Shown here: one piece after another, positions 23,001 through 38,000 of the stretch
Layout of the letters: each line of letters begins with the position of its first letter
Numbering within the stretch: position 1 is the stretch's first letter
NCBI RefSeq assembly: GCF_000002865.3
Contig: NW_001865044.1
Coordinates: forward strand, 942,001-1,006,000
DNA from: Monosiga brevicollis MX1
Taxonomy: Eukaryota > Opisthokonta > Choanoflagellata > Craspedida > Salpingoecidae
DNA length: 64,000 bases
Direction: 5' to 3'
Made by a program: the position numbers and the translations under genes
Notes under the pieces: model-generated
What the model saw: only the letters and a program-made list of their open reading frames with translations
What the model was told of the DNA's origin: nothing
The model's database searches: none

Positions 23001-26000
23001 CGCTTCTGTTTTCCAGCTAACCGGCGCAGCCTCGATCCTGCCAACCGCAACGACACGGGCGCTGTATACTTCTGTGATGCTGACGGACGAAGACTTTAAT
23101 TATCTCGCAGCAAATGACTTTTTCCCCTCCATCAACCAGAGTGTCATTCGATGGGAGAGCGGATTTTTGACCGATGTGTCCGGAAATGCAGTGATCAGCG
23201 GAAACGCTTCTCTTTCCTCTTTCAACAATGATACTAGCTCCCCAACAATGATCCAAGCAGTTCTCAATCTCACGTCGGAAGAACTGATTCTCAGCTTCAG
23301 TGAAGCAGTAAACGTGACTTCCTTCGACGCGAGTACAATCGTTTTGTCCTCCTCGAACACAAACACGACTGCCATGCTGGTTGCAACCAGTGTAGCCATC
23401 AGTGTCGATCAAGTGGTGCTCACTGTAAATCTGGCAAGCAGCTTTTTAGATGCAATCAAGCTCAACTACATTTGTACTGCAAATGATCTGTGCTTGCTCA
23501 CCGCCACCGGCGATGCCATTCGTGACTTCAATGGTAATGCCGCCGGGAACATGAGAGCCGACAACGCTGTTCATCAAGTCTATCCGGACACCGTCTCGCC
23601 AACGCTTGTGGCGGCGGCGCTGAATGTCAACGCAGCCACCCTGGACCTCACCTTCGATGAACCCGTTCTGGCTGCCTCTTTCGATGTCGACCACATCACA
23701 ATCGCATCCGAAGCATCAGCCACCCCAGCCCAGTCCCACACCCTCTCAGCTGCTGTGGGAGGCTCATCCACCACCAGCGCCAACGGCCTTGTCATGCGCA
23801 TTGACATTGGTGCCTGGGACATGAACGAGATCAAGCGACTGGATGCCTTGGCCGTTGATGCGGCCTCGACGTTTGTGAGCCTGACCAGCGCTGCGGTGGT
23901 GGACCTTGCACTGGTGCCCAATGCAGTCACATCAATTGCCCTTGCGGATGGTATGCCGGTGGCGACCTACGTGGCCGATACGACGGCACCTCAGCTCGTG
24001 GCCTTTGGTTTGAACCTCACCTCAGAGGAGCTCCACTTGACCTTTGACGAGACGGTGGACGTGAGCACGCTTGACACGAGCAAACTCGTGCTGAAGCCCA
24101 ACGTCTCTGCGACCAGCCCGAGCGTTACCCTTACGGGTGGAAGCGTGCAAGCACTCGATGCAACGGTCGTCACCATTGCACTATCACATGCCGATGCCAA
24201 CCGCATCAAGCTGTTCCCCGATCTTTGCATTAGCCTGGCCACATGTGCTATAGATGGACTTGTTGACATGGTTGACGATATGGCAGCAAATCCCTCTGCG
24301 GCCAGTGGCGTGTTGGTAGCAAGCAGTTTTGCAGCTGACGCTGTGCGGCCTATTTTGGTGTCGTTCAACGTTTCTCTGGACGCTGATGCAGCGATTCACT
24401 TGTTGTTTGATGAGGTGATCGATGAGAACAGCGTGCAGCTTGGCGCCCTGTCCCTGGGCGCCTTTACCAATGCGCCTTCATTTTTAACTCTGACAGGAGG
24501 CAGCACAACACGGAGCATGGACGGTTTTGTGCTGAGCATCGTATTGACCAGCGCTGACTTCAACGCAGTCAGTCAGGACTTGAGTCTGTGTGTGACGCAG
24601 TCTTCGTGCCATGTGGCTATCGACTCATCCTTTGTCGCGGACATGGCCGGGAACGCCGTGCAAGGCATTGCCGAGGCTGCAGCTCAGGAAGCGGCAAATT
24701 TTGTGGAGGATCACCGATCTCCACAGCTTGTGAACTTCTCTTTGAATCTAAATCAAACGGATCAGAGTGCGATTCTTGTGCTCACGTTTAGCGAAACGGT
24801 GTCCCGCGTTATGCTGGATCTGACGGCGCTGACGCTGGCGAGTAGCACGAGCGGCACGGATCGCGTGCAGTTGGGGCGAGAAGGCGTTGATATCTTTGGA
24901 CAAGCCCATGCTGCTAGTTGGACGTTGGAAAACACCACCGTTTTCGAGGTGCAGCTATCAGTTTTGGATGCGCATGCCATCAAGCAGCAGGCTGGTCTCT
25001 GCCGAAGCCAAGCAAACTGTTACTTGGAGGCCACAGCCAGTACTGTGGTAGATATGAACGGAAACAGCTTGGTTGCGATCAGTGATGCATCAGCAGTTCA
25101 AGCAGCCATTGTCGTGGCCGATGCCGTGCCCCCCACCCTCATCAAGTTTGACGTTGATATGGATACTGGCACTCTCACGTTGAGTTTCGACGAACCGATC
25201 AATATCTCCACTTGCCACATTGACGCGCTGACCATGCTTTCGGGCTCTCTGTCTCAAAGCTTAGCAGGCTATCAAAGCTCAAGTGAATCCCCTCATTTTG
25301 GCTCTGTTCAGACGCAGCATCCATCGTCTTCATTCAATGTGGTCCAGTTGTTCTTGTCCACTTCAGACCTCAATGCTGTTAAAGCCGCTCATGTTTGCCT
25401 TTCTAGCAACTGCTCGCTCGACTTGACATCCGCTTTGGTTTCAGACATGTCGAGCAACCCAGTTGTAGCTGCAACATCGCACAACATTTCCGGCTTTACA
25501 AGCGACACGACATCTCCTGCTTTGGTTCAATTTGTTACCTTCAACCACAGTAGTTTTGAAGTCATTTTGACCTTCACAGAGCCATTGATGGCATCTTCCG
25601 TCGATGTTTCTCAGCTGGAGTTTCATAGTGACTACAACAACCGAACTGGACAGCTTCGGATTGTCTCGCTGACCAATTCGACCGTCAGCTCTTTACAAAC
25701 TGGCGATCGTGTGATTGTTCTTGCAATTGCGGAGGCTGATATGAACGTGATCAAGCAATACCGTTCTCTTTGTCACGGTACTTCTGGCACTTGTTGGGTC
25801 CGCTTTCCCAGCACATTTGCGACTGATGTGTTCTCAAACCAGGTGGCCGCGACAAATTCAGACGCCCTACGCGCGACAGACTTTCCGATTACATTTGTTC
25901 CGGACACGCGATCACCATTCTTGTCCGAAACGCACTTGGACTTGACGGCATCGCAACTGCGACTCGTTTTCAATGAGCCCGTGGACATCACCACAGTTGC

Positions 26001-29000
26001 GCCTGCTGCCGTGACACTTTTCAACGGCAGTGCTTCAGTAACACTTAGCGCTACCTCAACCCGAACAATTTCCTCGAACTTGCAATCTGTGACGATTGAC
26101 ATCACAACTGCAAACTTGAATCTCATCCAAAGCCTGGACTCATTCTGTGTTTCCACTGCTTCGTGTCGGGTGGCCATTGGCAGCTCCTTGCTGCAAGACA
26201 TGGCGTATAATGCGGTTCGAGCAATCTCACAGGCAGCGGCCGACACCTTGACCTCGTTCACCGCTGATACCGTACCGCCAAATCTTGCTGCATTCGCTCT
26301 CGAGCTTACCACAGGTTACCTTACCATGACCTTTTCTGAGCCCATTGACATTCATCAGAGCAACTTTTCTGATGGGTACCTTGTGACCAGCACTGGGGCA
26401 GATCCCGAGCTGATTGAGCTGATGGATGTTACTTACCTTGATGCCCTTCGAATGGTCGTTCGTGGAACACTGACGGCTGTGTCTCGGCGCAATATCAAAT
26501 TGTCATCAACAGTGGCCGAGAGCAAAGCGACGACGAACCTGATGATTGGAAGTGCGTTTGCATCTGATACGAGTGGCAATAGCGTGGTTCCAATTCTTGC
26601 CGCAGCTCCACTTGGTGCAACATCGTTTACTGCCGACGGAGAACAGGCCTATGTGACAGCGTTTGACCTGAATCTAAACTATAACGAAACCCACGCGCGG
26701 ATGACCATCTCGTTTGATGACGTCGTTGCCATGAACAGCTTTGACGTGACCCAAATTTCGATTCAAAATGCTGCTAGCGCACCGTCCCTGGAGCATACGC
26801 TTCAAGCAGGCGAATTGATGAGTGCCGACGGTTTTGAGGTGGACTTTATTGTCAGCCGAGCAGATACCAACGTCTTGAAGCGCGTGGAGGGACTCGCTGA
26901 TGATGCCAGCACCACGTATATGCGAGCAACAGCAAGCATGATTTCAGACGAGCGTGGGCTGACCATGGTGGCGATTGCCCGGTCTAGTGCCCTGCCGGTC
27001 ACAACATTTGTTGCAGATCAGACAGGACCAACGCTCTGGTCTTTTGACATGAATTTGAATGCCGGCTCAATGACTCTGTCTTTTTCTGAGACCGTTGACG
27101 TCAGTACGATGCAGCCAGCATCGGCTTCACTTTTGAGTGTGGACAAGAGCACTTTCATTGCATTGAGCAATGCTTCTGTGCAGAGTGTGGACAGTGATGT
27201 TGTGGTGCTGTCGTTTACCAGCAGTACGAGCGACTCGCAGGAATTCTTGAACCGACTGAAGGTTTTGCGTGACGTGGCCGTAAGCCCTGAGACTACGTTA
27301 TTATCGCTGACCAGCACCTTGGTTATGGACATGAACGGAAATGCTGTCAATGATGTGTTGTCGACAGTGCCACTGGAGGTCACGCTGTTTGAGCCAGATC
27401 ATTCATCGCCTGAGATGGTATCCTATGACCTGGACTTGAGCACGGAGGTGCTGTCGCTAACCTTCTCAGAAAGCGTTGCGGCGGAGAGCTTCAACGTATC
27501 CGAGTTGGTTATCCAAAGCACAAGCACGTCGGACCTAGCTGCGACACGCTTGACCGCTGCTTCAGTGGCTGCGCTGGAAGATGGACCTGTCATTCGTGTT
27601 CAGCTTGGCCGGGCGGACACCAACGCTCTCAAGCGAGTGACCGGGCTGGCCCGTAGTGCTGGTACAACCTTCCTCTCGTTTTCTGAGAACCTGGTGTCAG
27701 ACATGAACCTGTACAACGCCACCTATTTCCCGGTGCCAGTGTCCGAGCGCCGCAACAAGGTTGTTGCTCGCTTGGCCTCTGGGGCGCTCGCTGTGACCAG
27801 CTACACCGCGGACAGCGTGCCGCCAGTGTTGGCCGCCTTCTCCTTAGACATGGATACCGGGGTGCTGGCTCTGACGTTTGACGAGACTGTGTCGGCATCG
27901 AGTTTGGTATGCAGTGGTCTGCGTGTCCAAGCCACAAGCGATGTGGGTGCTGATGGAGTAACTTTGGACGCAAACTGCAGCGTTTTGGGCACCGATGACA
28001 CTGTACTGCAGGTTGAGCTATCGCACAACGACATGAATATCATGAAGTCGCTGCCCCATGTTGCGGTCAATGCTTCAAGCACGGTCCTACAGGTGACAGC
28101 GGCCAGCGTAGTGGATGTCTTTGGCAATGATGTCGGAGCTCACGACTTGTCGGCCTCGGCCTTCATTGCCGACGCAACTGCACCTGTGGTCTGGTCTGCC
28201 TCAATCAACATGACCTCATTTACATTTGAACTCAGCTTTTCGGAAACCGTCCTTCCCGCATCGCTCAACCTCTCTGGCATCTCGTTGTGCAACTCGATGC
28301 TTACTGACCATTGTTATGAACTTGGCGACTCAACGGCTTCAGCTGTTTCTGTTGACATCATTCGCGTAGCCCTTTCACAGCCGACGTCATTTGCTCTCTT
28401 GGATGATTTGTCTATTGCTCGCAGTGTCACGTCATCTTTCATTTTATTTGCTACGTCATCTGTTTGGGATACATCTGATAATGGCATTTCGGCTGCTGTT
28501 GTCAATGTTTCGAGTTTTGTCGCTGATGTTCGTCAGCCTCATCTTGTCAATGTCAGTCTCAACTTCAACTCGCGTACTTCCTCGCTGATCTTCTCAGAAC
28601 CACTGGATGCGGGTTGGGTTAACACTTCGGGAATGACCCTGACCAATGGCCTCAGCTCGTTGGTGCTCGACGGATCCACTGCTGTGGTATCATCTGCTCA
28701 GGTGGAGGTGACTCTAGGCATTCAGGATCTCAATGCTGCAAAGGCAATTGTTGCTGAGGCTGGCACGGGTGATGTTCAACTTTTGCTATCGTCGAATGCA
28801 GTTCGAGATACAAACAGCAACCCATGCGCCACACAGGTAGCCTTGGTCGCTCCTGTCGTACTTGATGATCAGCCACCAGTCTTCCTAAGCGCATCGGTGA
28901 ATATGGATAGCCAACAGCTATTTGTATTTGCGGATGAAGTCATCAACAGCTCCACCATTAATGTGTCTGCGCTCTCATTTGTCAAAGGAGTGCATGTTTT

Positions 29001-32000
29001 CGTCGCAGACGGGGATGCATTTGGTTTTGGCGTCCCACAGACAGGGTTTTATGTGAACGGAACAACCAGCTTTTTCAATGCATTAAAGGCAGCTGACATC
29101 TGTCTTCCAGGTGACACGTGCGAGCTTACAATCGCACCAGGCGCGGTTGCCGATGTCGGTGGTGTGTTCAGCAATCAAAGCTTCACATTGACTGCCAATC
29201 CCGTCACAGCAGATGCCTCTATGCCACAGCTTGTCGAGGCAACTGCTGATTTCACGTCACAACTTTTGACCATGACCTTCAACGAGCCACTCAACGAGAC
29301 AACACTTTTACTCGAGGACATGGCGTTGTGCCCGAGCGTTAGTGCCACTTTGAGCGAGTGTGTCAGTCTTGCTGGATTGCTAGTGGCACTTTCAGATCCT
29401 GGCCTACAGGGGGTACAAGTTTGGCTAACTCCTGCCTTGATGCGTGAGCTAGCACTCGCTGGCGTGCAAACTGCCGATCCTATCCTGATTGATATCAAAG
29501 CCGGCGCCGCTCAGGATAGATCACAGAACCAGATCGAGGCTATCCGAGCAACCGTTCAGGTTGTCGAGGATGCCACACCGCCAACCGTACAAAGTTTTGC
29601 ACTGGATCTGACTCGGGGTCGGCTTACTCTGGTGTTCAGCGAAGTTGTCTCAGTTGCATCCTTTAACTCATCAGTGTTCTCACTGTATGCCAGACGCGAT
29701 CTACATCGCGACAACGGCGTGGCCATGATTGGTGAACTGAACTCATCCTCACCTGCTAGCTTTGTCATTGTGGAGCTGAGTAAGATGACGTACGACTCCT
29801 TACTGTCACGCACAGATCTTGCTACTGGAAGCAATAACACCTTCCTTGCTTCAACAGCAAGGCTGTCAAATATTTTGAATGGTGCATTTGAGAACCCGGG
29901 CACTGACCTCACAGCACCTCACGGTTGGTCTTTGACACCTTCGGCAACTGTCTTGCGGCGCACTGCCCTTGGTGGGTGCTGCCAAGCAGGCATGTTTACC
30001 GATCCAGGATTTGAGGGTGCTTTCGTTTACCTTGTTGGCGGACAGCGATCTCGATTGCAATATTCGACCCCACTTGACCTTGCAACTGGAGTATACGCTC
30101 TGCAATTTTGGGTTGCCCGCGACCTCATCACGGATGTTGACCGCAACGTCAGTCTTCAAGTGACACTCAGCGCAGGCGCTTGCTCGCAATCTACTACGTT
30201 TGCTGAGTCAGCAAATGACTTTTCTGCATCATGGTCAGCCGTACTTTGGCAACTGGACTGGAATGCAAGTTGTGGACCCGGCACACTCCAGTTGCGATTG
30301 GTAGAAAACTACGGCAGCGTTGGCGTGGACAACGTTGAGCTCATGATGCTCCTTCCATCGGAGGTCACTGACGTCACGGGCAACGTTTTGGCGTCACTGC
30401 CTCTGCTCGAAGCGAAAGCAGTCAACTCATCAGCCCTTATCGCGGATGCGACTCGTCCCTATGTTGCATCTTCCAAGGTTGATGTGAACGAGCAATCGCT
30501 TCTGTTGACTTTCTCAGAGCCCATTGATTTTTCAACGTTGAACCTCGCCGTTCTTCAGTTGCAAACTGTGTTTGATTGCGCTACTAGCCAATGTGCTGTC
30601 AGCTGTGCCAGCTGCACAATTATCAACGCATCCGGCGTGACTCTGAAGCTCTCTCTCGCGTCCATAATCGACTTGCTCAAGGTTGCTGGCTTTGCACGCT
30701 CACCCAGCACAGCCTTCATTGTTTTGACTGAGGACTTTGTCATGGATTTTGCTGATCAGACCATCGTTCCAGCTCTTAACGATATCTCAACCCTCACCGT
30801 TGATGAGGTTATTTTGGATAGTCTGGCGCCAGTCTTGGCTAGCTGGTCGCTTGATCTCGATTCCAACACAGTGCAATTGCTGTTCAACGAGCCAATGGCT
30901 GCATATGACAGCAACGCCAACTATAGTGTTTGGATTGCGACCGCGCCCGCGATTTCTTTAGATGGAAGCAATTTCATGATTACAGGGTTTTCAATGGCAG
31001 CAAACCAAACGCAAGTCAGGCTCTCCTTGCCGCTGGCCATCGCCAATGCAATTAAGGCCAACCCACGCCTGGCTGTCAATGCCTCTACAGCTTTTTTGGC
31101 ATTGAGCGGCGCCTTCGACGACACTGCAGGAAATCGTATGAGTGAAATCGTTCCTCTTCAGGCCAGGCCTGTGCAAGACCTCACACCGGATGCAACTTCG
31201 CCATTGCTGAGTGGCATTAGCTACAACTTGACGTCGCAGATTTTGAGTTTGACCTTTAATGAGCCTGTCCTTGCCCTTGATCCAACCATTGCCCGGTTGA
31301 CGCTGACAAATGGCACAGTCAACTACACTGCAAGCAATCTTGCTGTACTATCTTCAGCAGCAGACCCAAGTTTGGTGCAACATTTAGATGGCCACCTCTT
31401 CGATTCTTGGTTGAAGCAGCAATCCTACGCATCGGCGACCACGTTGATGCAACTGGAAGCAAGCCTTTTTGTTGATGCGCAAGGCAATACTCTTGGCGCA
31501 AGCTTGCAAGCAGTGTCCATTTCCAGCGTTGATATTCGTGTTCCAGAGGTCGTGGAGGCACAGCTCGATTTTGAAGTCAACCTGTTGAATCTACAGTTAA
31601 ATGAGCCTGTCTTGTTAAGCAGTGTGGACGCATCTCGTATTTTCGTCTCAATTGGGTCATCGCCCCTCATCACCCCGAGTTTGACGTCTATCTCTGTATC
31701 ACAAGATTGGGAAACGCTCACCTTTCATCTCGAGGCCGATTCATCAAATCAGCTCAAGTACTGGTCGCGTGGCAACACGCTTGGTTCCCTGTGGCTCAAC
31801 GCTAGTATGCTGACCGACCTCAGTGGCAATGGCAACACAGACGCCCAATTCCAAGTGCAACTCGAGCCTGACACGCAAGGACCCGTTCTTTTGACCGCCA
31901 TCTTGAACATCAGCACCATGGTCTTGGACTTGACATTCGACGAGCCTGCCTTCGTAACTGATATCCCTTTCATGCACAGTGGTTCAGCTGGAATATTTTC

Positions 32001-35000
32001 ACCTTCACAGCTGATCAGCAGCAAATGGAATACGGAGATCTCAACACAGCTCTCCAATGCACAGTACTTGCGCTTGGCTCAAGAGTACTTCGCGATTCAA
32101 GCAATGCAATTGGAAATGCTGGGGCCGGTTGCGGACGCGTTTGCTAATTTGGCAACCAATGAAAATGTCACGGTCGAGGTGGTGCCCGTCGTCCCAGCGT
32201 CAGTGTCTTTAGCAAATGCCACATTTGATTTTGTGTCCAGCACTCTCTCGCTTGAGTGGCTGCGACCAGCCTTCATTGACGGTGAATCGGCCAATGTGGT
32301 CTTGTCGACCGGCAATCGATCCATAACCGTGCCACTTGCGCACCAATCTGGTTTTGCCATGCTTACGGCCGTGGCAGTAGACTTGGTGAACGAGATGAAA
32401 GCGCAGTCTATCTGCTTGACAGCCGACTGCCAGGCTGCGCCGAACGGTGGCTTTGTGGATATGCATAACCGATCTGTGACCTCACAGAGTGCGGCCGTGA
32501 CAATTGTGGCCGAATCCGAAGCTCCAAGTATCACCCGCTTTGAGAGTTTTAACCTCAACACGGGGGTTCTCGAAATCCTTCTTAGCGAGCCCGTCATGTT
32601 GACAGGAGTCGGTCATTTTGTGCTGCAAGACTTTTATACCAACCCAGGCGTAACTCTAGTCGTGACATTGTCCAGTAGTAACTGCTCATTGACGCGATGC
32701 AAGTTGATGGTCGATCAGGAATCCTTGTTTGCAATCTTAGCTGATGCGCAGCTATGCGTCACCAAGGGCACCTGTTGGCTCAACTTTGAGCCAAATACCT
32801 TTGTGGATGCATTCAACAACTCTGGAATGGTTCCAGTAGCAACTGATCTTCTCTTCAGCTCGACGCTTGTGTCTGACACCACGGGTCCAATCGTCACAAA
32901 TGTGTCCTTTCATGGCGAACAAAGCATTGTCGCTATCACATTCTCCGAACCGGTGAACGTGGGGGCACTGAAACTTGCTCGCTTGAGTTTTGGCAATATG
33001 ACTGTCGGCACTGTCAACTTGCGCAGCACCGAGGTGCTGTCGTCTTCGACCAATGCCCCAATGGTTGTCAATGTGTCTTTGACATTCGTTATGCAAACCT
33101 TGGGACTTAACAACCTTTGCACGAGTGCCAGTACGTGTGTGCTTATCCTTGATTCGGGCGCTGTTACAGATCTGGCAGCACAGCCAAATGGTAATAATTT
33201 TCAAGCCATTCCCGTATCAATCTGGACGGCACCCGTTGAATTTGCTCCAACACCACTTCTGGCCACATGTGACCTCCATGATTTGACCATGACGCTGGCA
33301 TTTGACACTTACGTGGATGTGGCAAAGGTTAATTTCTCGACAATCACCTTGATTCCCCTTTTAACAGGCAAGCAAAACCTGACCCTGGCTGACAGCACCG
33401 TCGTTTCGGCGCCCCAATTTACCACAAGCTTCGTCTTGAGCTTGCCCGACACGGTGGCTGCAGCCTTGTATGCTAGTACAGCATTTGAGCTTGCGTTTGC
33501 TGCGGGCGCCGTTCCAGGCTTGTTTAACAACGCCCTTGAGACCCAGGTTGCCTTGAACGTTAGCCTTCTTCAAGTTGGCGTGCAAGCTCCCGCAATCAAC
33601 GAAGCAACCTATGATCCAAGCGGAGCTCGCCTTGTGGTCAACTTTTCTCAGCCACTGCTACGTGCGCCTGATGTCAACGCAACTGTGACCTTGCTCAACT
33701 TGGCTAATCAAGCGCTGTTGCTCACCATTGACAATTCGACGATTGAAGACAACTTGCTGGTCATTTTTGTGAAGCCCCATGCAAATCTGCAAATCCAACG
33801 GCATCAGCAGGCGGCCCTCGCCCTTCGCCTGTCAGTTTCGTTCAATCTCACCACAAACCTCTACGGAGTTGCCAACAATCCTCAACGAATTGCTTTGACA
33901 ACGCTTGATACTGCCGCGCCACCAGAGATCATTGAGGCGCGCCTCAACATGTCTTCGGGTATCTTCACCGTGGAACTTACACAAGTTGTCAACGTGATGC
34001 CGCTGCGATCTGCCTTTGATCTTAACGCGTCAAGTATTTCAAGTGCAAACTTCACGCTCGTCGCAAGCTCATTATCATCCGAAAGTTATGTCCTAGAATA
34101 TGCCATTGATTCTGATGCGCTCTTTTCCTTACGGGGAGGCGCTTTGACAAATGGCATGATTGTAACGTTAGCTAATGATTCAATCACGTCGGTTTATGGG
34201 CAAGCGCTCAATGAAAATGCAGTGATTGCACTTGTTGAAGCAGATCGCAGCATCTTGAGCATTTCCAAAGCCCTCGTGGATCTGCAGTCTGGAGCCCTAG
34301 TGCTTGAGTATAACAAGCCGCTGTTTAATTACTCTTCCATGACCATGACAGGTACAGAGCTTTCTTCTGCCACAGCAAGTGTTCCCCTCAGCATTCACAA
34401 CGTCACACAGACTACCGGCAACAGGATCTTTGCTTACTTGACTCAGGCAACACGCGCCACGTTGTTGGTTCAAAACATTTGCGTTGGCGCCAGCCCTGTT
34501 TGCTACGTATCCACGCCTGCTGCTGTTGGTTACGATTTTGCATCCAATCCCAGTGCTGAGACACAACGCCTTCTTGTTTCGGACGTGACTCCAGACACAG
34601 TATCTCCGGTCTTATTTGCCTTTGCCATCAATCTTGTCAATGGAACCGCGGACATGTCATTCTCAGAGCCCGTTCGACTAGATCCTTCCACCATGCAGCA
34701 CCACTTATTTTCAAACGATAACACATCAGTACCAACTGTGCTGCTCCAATACACTTCTGTGGAACCACAGAACGGGCTACACACTGTTTACAGTGCTGTT
34801 CTTAGTGCCAGTGCCCTAAACACGATCAAGTTATACTTCAGCCAGAGCAACGGAACATCGCTGAGCGTTAACTTGACCCAGGCAGGAATCACCGATGAAT
34901 CTGGTAATCTCTTAGCCACGACACAATTTGCGGGTCCAATCCCAATCATCGAGGACGTGGAGGCTCCCAGCCTGCTCGAAGTCGCGCTTGGCTTCAATGA

Positions 35001-38000
35001 CGCTGACACAAGTGCAGTGATCAACATGACCTTTACGGAGCCCATCCGCTTGCTCAATGCAAGTGGATTCTCACTTCACGCGAAGGGGACTCATGTCATT
35101 TTTTCTGGCAGCGCTAGCATTGTTTCAAACGACCCGAACACCTTGTCCTTTGCACTCGACCTTGGGGCAACGGCTGCAGTAAAGCGCTTGAATGCTCTGG
35201 TCATTCAGAGCGCTCGTTTGTTGTCGGATGCAGAGGCAAACATCGAGCCAGACGTTTATCTGAATGCCCTCGAAGGTGCCGTGTGGGATTTTAGTAACAA
35301 CTTGAATGAGCCAGCCACCAACGTTGTTCCTGTTCGGCTGGATCTTGATTTGCATGCCCCTTATCTGTTGTCATTAACCCTTAACCTCTCATCTGGCATC
35401 ATGAATGCAAATTTCAACGAGCCCGTGGAAACTGAGGGTTCATGGACGACCGTTGGCTGGCACCTTGTTGTCAACAGCAACCAAACAATTTGGTTGAACG
35501 ACACAAGTGCACGGACACTGACAGCTTCAGGAATGTCCGCTATGATTCTGCTCACCGATGAGCTTTTGCAAACAGTCAAGTACGAACTCGCCAATGTCAA
35601 CTTGGCCAACGATGTTGAGCTGAGCGTCCCAGCGGCGGTGTTTGAGGATCGTGGCGGCACATCCAACCAAGTGCTTCTTCGGCCATTTGATGATATTTTT
35701 GTAGACAGCATTCCTCCTCGCTTGCTGAGCATCAACGTGGTGTTTGCGCAGCAGCATCTGTTGGTGAACTTCAATGAGCCCGTCTGGTGCAATGTTACAG
35801 AAACGGCATTGACCCTCTCAGAACATCCCACCCAGCAGCTTCTGGCGCTTCAAGTTGAGAGCCCGAGCATTAGCCGTTCGTGTCAGCTCGAAGTCACCGG
35901 GCAAGCCCTTACTTTGCTCAAGTTTGCTTATTTGGTGAACGAAACAATCAACTTTGAGGTGGGCGATGGTTTTGCGCAGGATATCAATTTGAACAACAAT
36001 CTCGCCACCACCGTGGTAGGCAGCGTCCTTTTTGAGTTCAAGTCCCCTAACGTAACCTCTGTTCACTTTGATTTCAACGCATCGATTGTCACTGTCACCT
36101 TCAACGAGCCTGTTTCATCAAGCGAGGCGATCTTTGAAGCTGGGAATGAAGCCATTGCAGCCACGCTAATTGCAGCACAATATAGTGCGACTGTAGTGGA
36201 CTATGCCATCAACGTAGCAAGCGTCAACATTGCCAAAAGTCTCATTTTCATGCAAGAGAGCCTGACTTTTGGTGAAAATTACGCGAAGGATGCTTTCAAC
36301 AACTCCAACCTTGAGCAGCTCATCGCGATCTATGGAGTGACACCTGACGAAGTTGCACCCATTTTGGAAACGTCGCTGCTTGATCTTCAACAAAAGCAGT
36401 TGCTGCTTGCGTTCTCCGAGCCGGTCAACGTCTCATCTGTTCAGTTTGGGTTGATCGCCGTTTCAGGCGTTGTCTTGAGATCAGGCCAGATTCAGCAGCC
36501 AGCCGCCAACGTACTAATGATCGATTTACCAACATCTTTCGTCATTGCCGTGAAGGGTGCTTCTGCTTCGGAAGCCAACATCACATTGATGCAAGGATTC
36601 GTACAGGACACCTTTCGCAATCAAAATGAAGAGACTGTAAGCAATATCGATGCATTGGTTGTCGACAATCAGAGGCCGCGTCTTCTTGGCGGGGAGCTGG
36701 ATATGTCAACTGGCATTCTGACACTGATCAGCAATGATACAGTGAATACAAGCTCATTCCTTCTGGAAGGGTTTACACTGCAAAAGTCATTTGATGGTGT
36801 GGCAATTACAAACGCTTCAGGCAGTCAGCTGTTAGCTTACAACTTTACATCTGTTCAGCTTCAACTACCTTTTGAAACCCTGAATGTGCTAAAGCTGTCA
36901 GAAGTGTGTGCTTCTTTGAACGTTTCATTCGTTGCAGTAGAAGAAGGTGCATTCACTGATGCGGCTAAACAAAGCTCGATCGCGCAAGAAACTGGTTTGA
37001 ATCCAGTCTTAGTTCAGTGCATACAAGACACCGTCTCGCCAACGCTTGTGACGGCGGCGCTGAATGTCAACGCAGCCACCCTGGACCTCACCTTCGATGA
37101 ACCCGTTCTGGCTGCCTCTTTCGATGTCGACCACATCACAATCGCATCCGAAGCATCAGCCACCCCAGCCCAGTCCCACACCCTCTCAGCTGCTGTGGGA
37201 GGCTCATCCACCACCAGCGCCAACGGCCTTGTCATGCGCATTGACATTGGTGCCTGGGACATGAACGAGATCAAGCGACTGGATGCCTTGGCCGTTGATG
37301 CGGCCTCGACGTTTGTGAGCCTGACCAGCGCTGCGGTGGTGGACCTTGCACTGGTGCCCAATGCAGTCACATCAATTGCCCTTGCGGATGGTATGCCGGT
37401 GGCGACCTACGTGGCCGATACGACGGCACCTCAGCTCGTGGCCTTTGGTTTGAACCTCACCTCAGAGGAGCTCCACTTAACCTTTGACGAGACGATTGAC
37501 GTCACTTCTGTCAATCTGAGCCAAATCTTTTTGACTGACTTGGAGAACTCAACCCTGGTTCAAATCAATGCTCTTGCTGTTCTTCAAAGCTCCAGTCAGG
37601 CTTTGTTGGTGAACCTTCAAAAAGCTTCTTTGAACGCGTTGAAACTGGCATTCATTTCTGCTGGAAGCATTGCTAACATTCAGTTACTTGAGACGGGGTC
37701 TGTTGCGGACATGTCTGGAAACCAAGTGCAAGCGGCCACTCTCAACCAGACCTGGATCTATCCCGACACTAGGCCTCCTGTACTTGACACTGTCAGTCTT
37801 CGCCACCAAGCAACCGCTATCGAACTCGATCTTGAGTTCAATGAGCCTCTTGAGCCTTTTGCTCAGACCTCGGGTCTATCTCTGACCCTGGTTGGTGTGG
37901 GAACGCAAGTGCCTCTTAATGGAACTGTATTCAGCTCCAACAATTTTTCCCTCGTTACTCTCCGGCTCGAAGGCTCTAGTTTTGATGACACCATGCAAAC

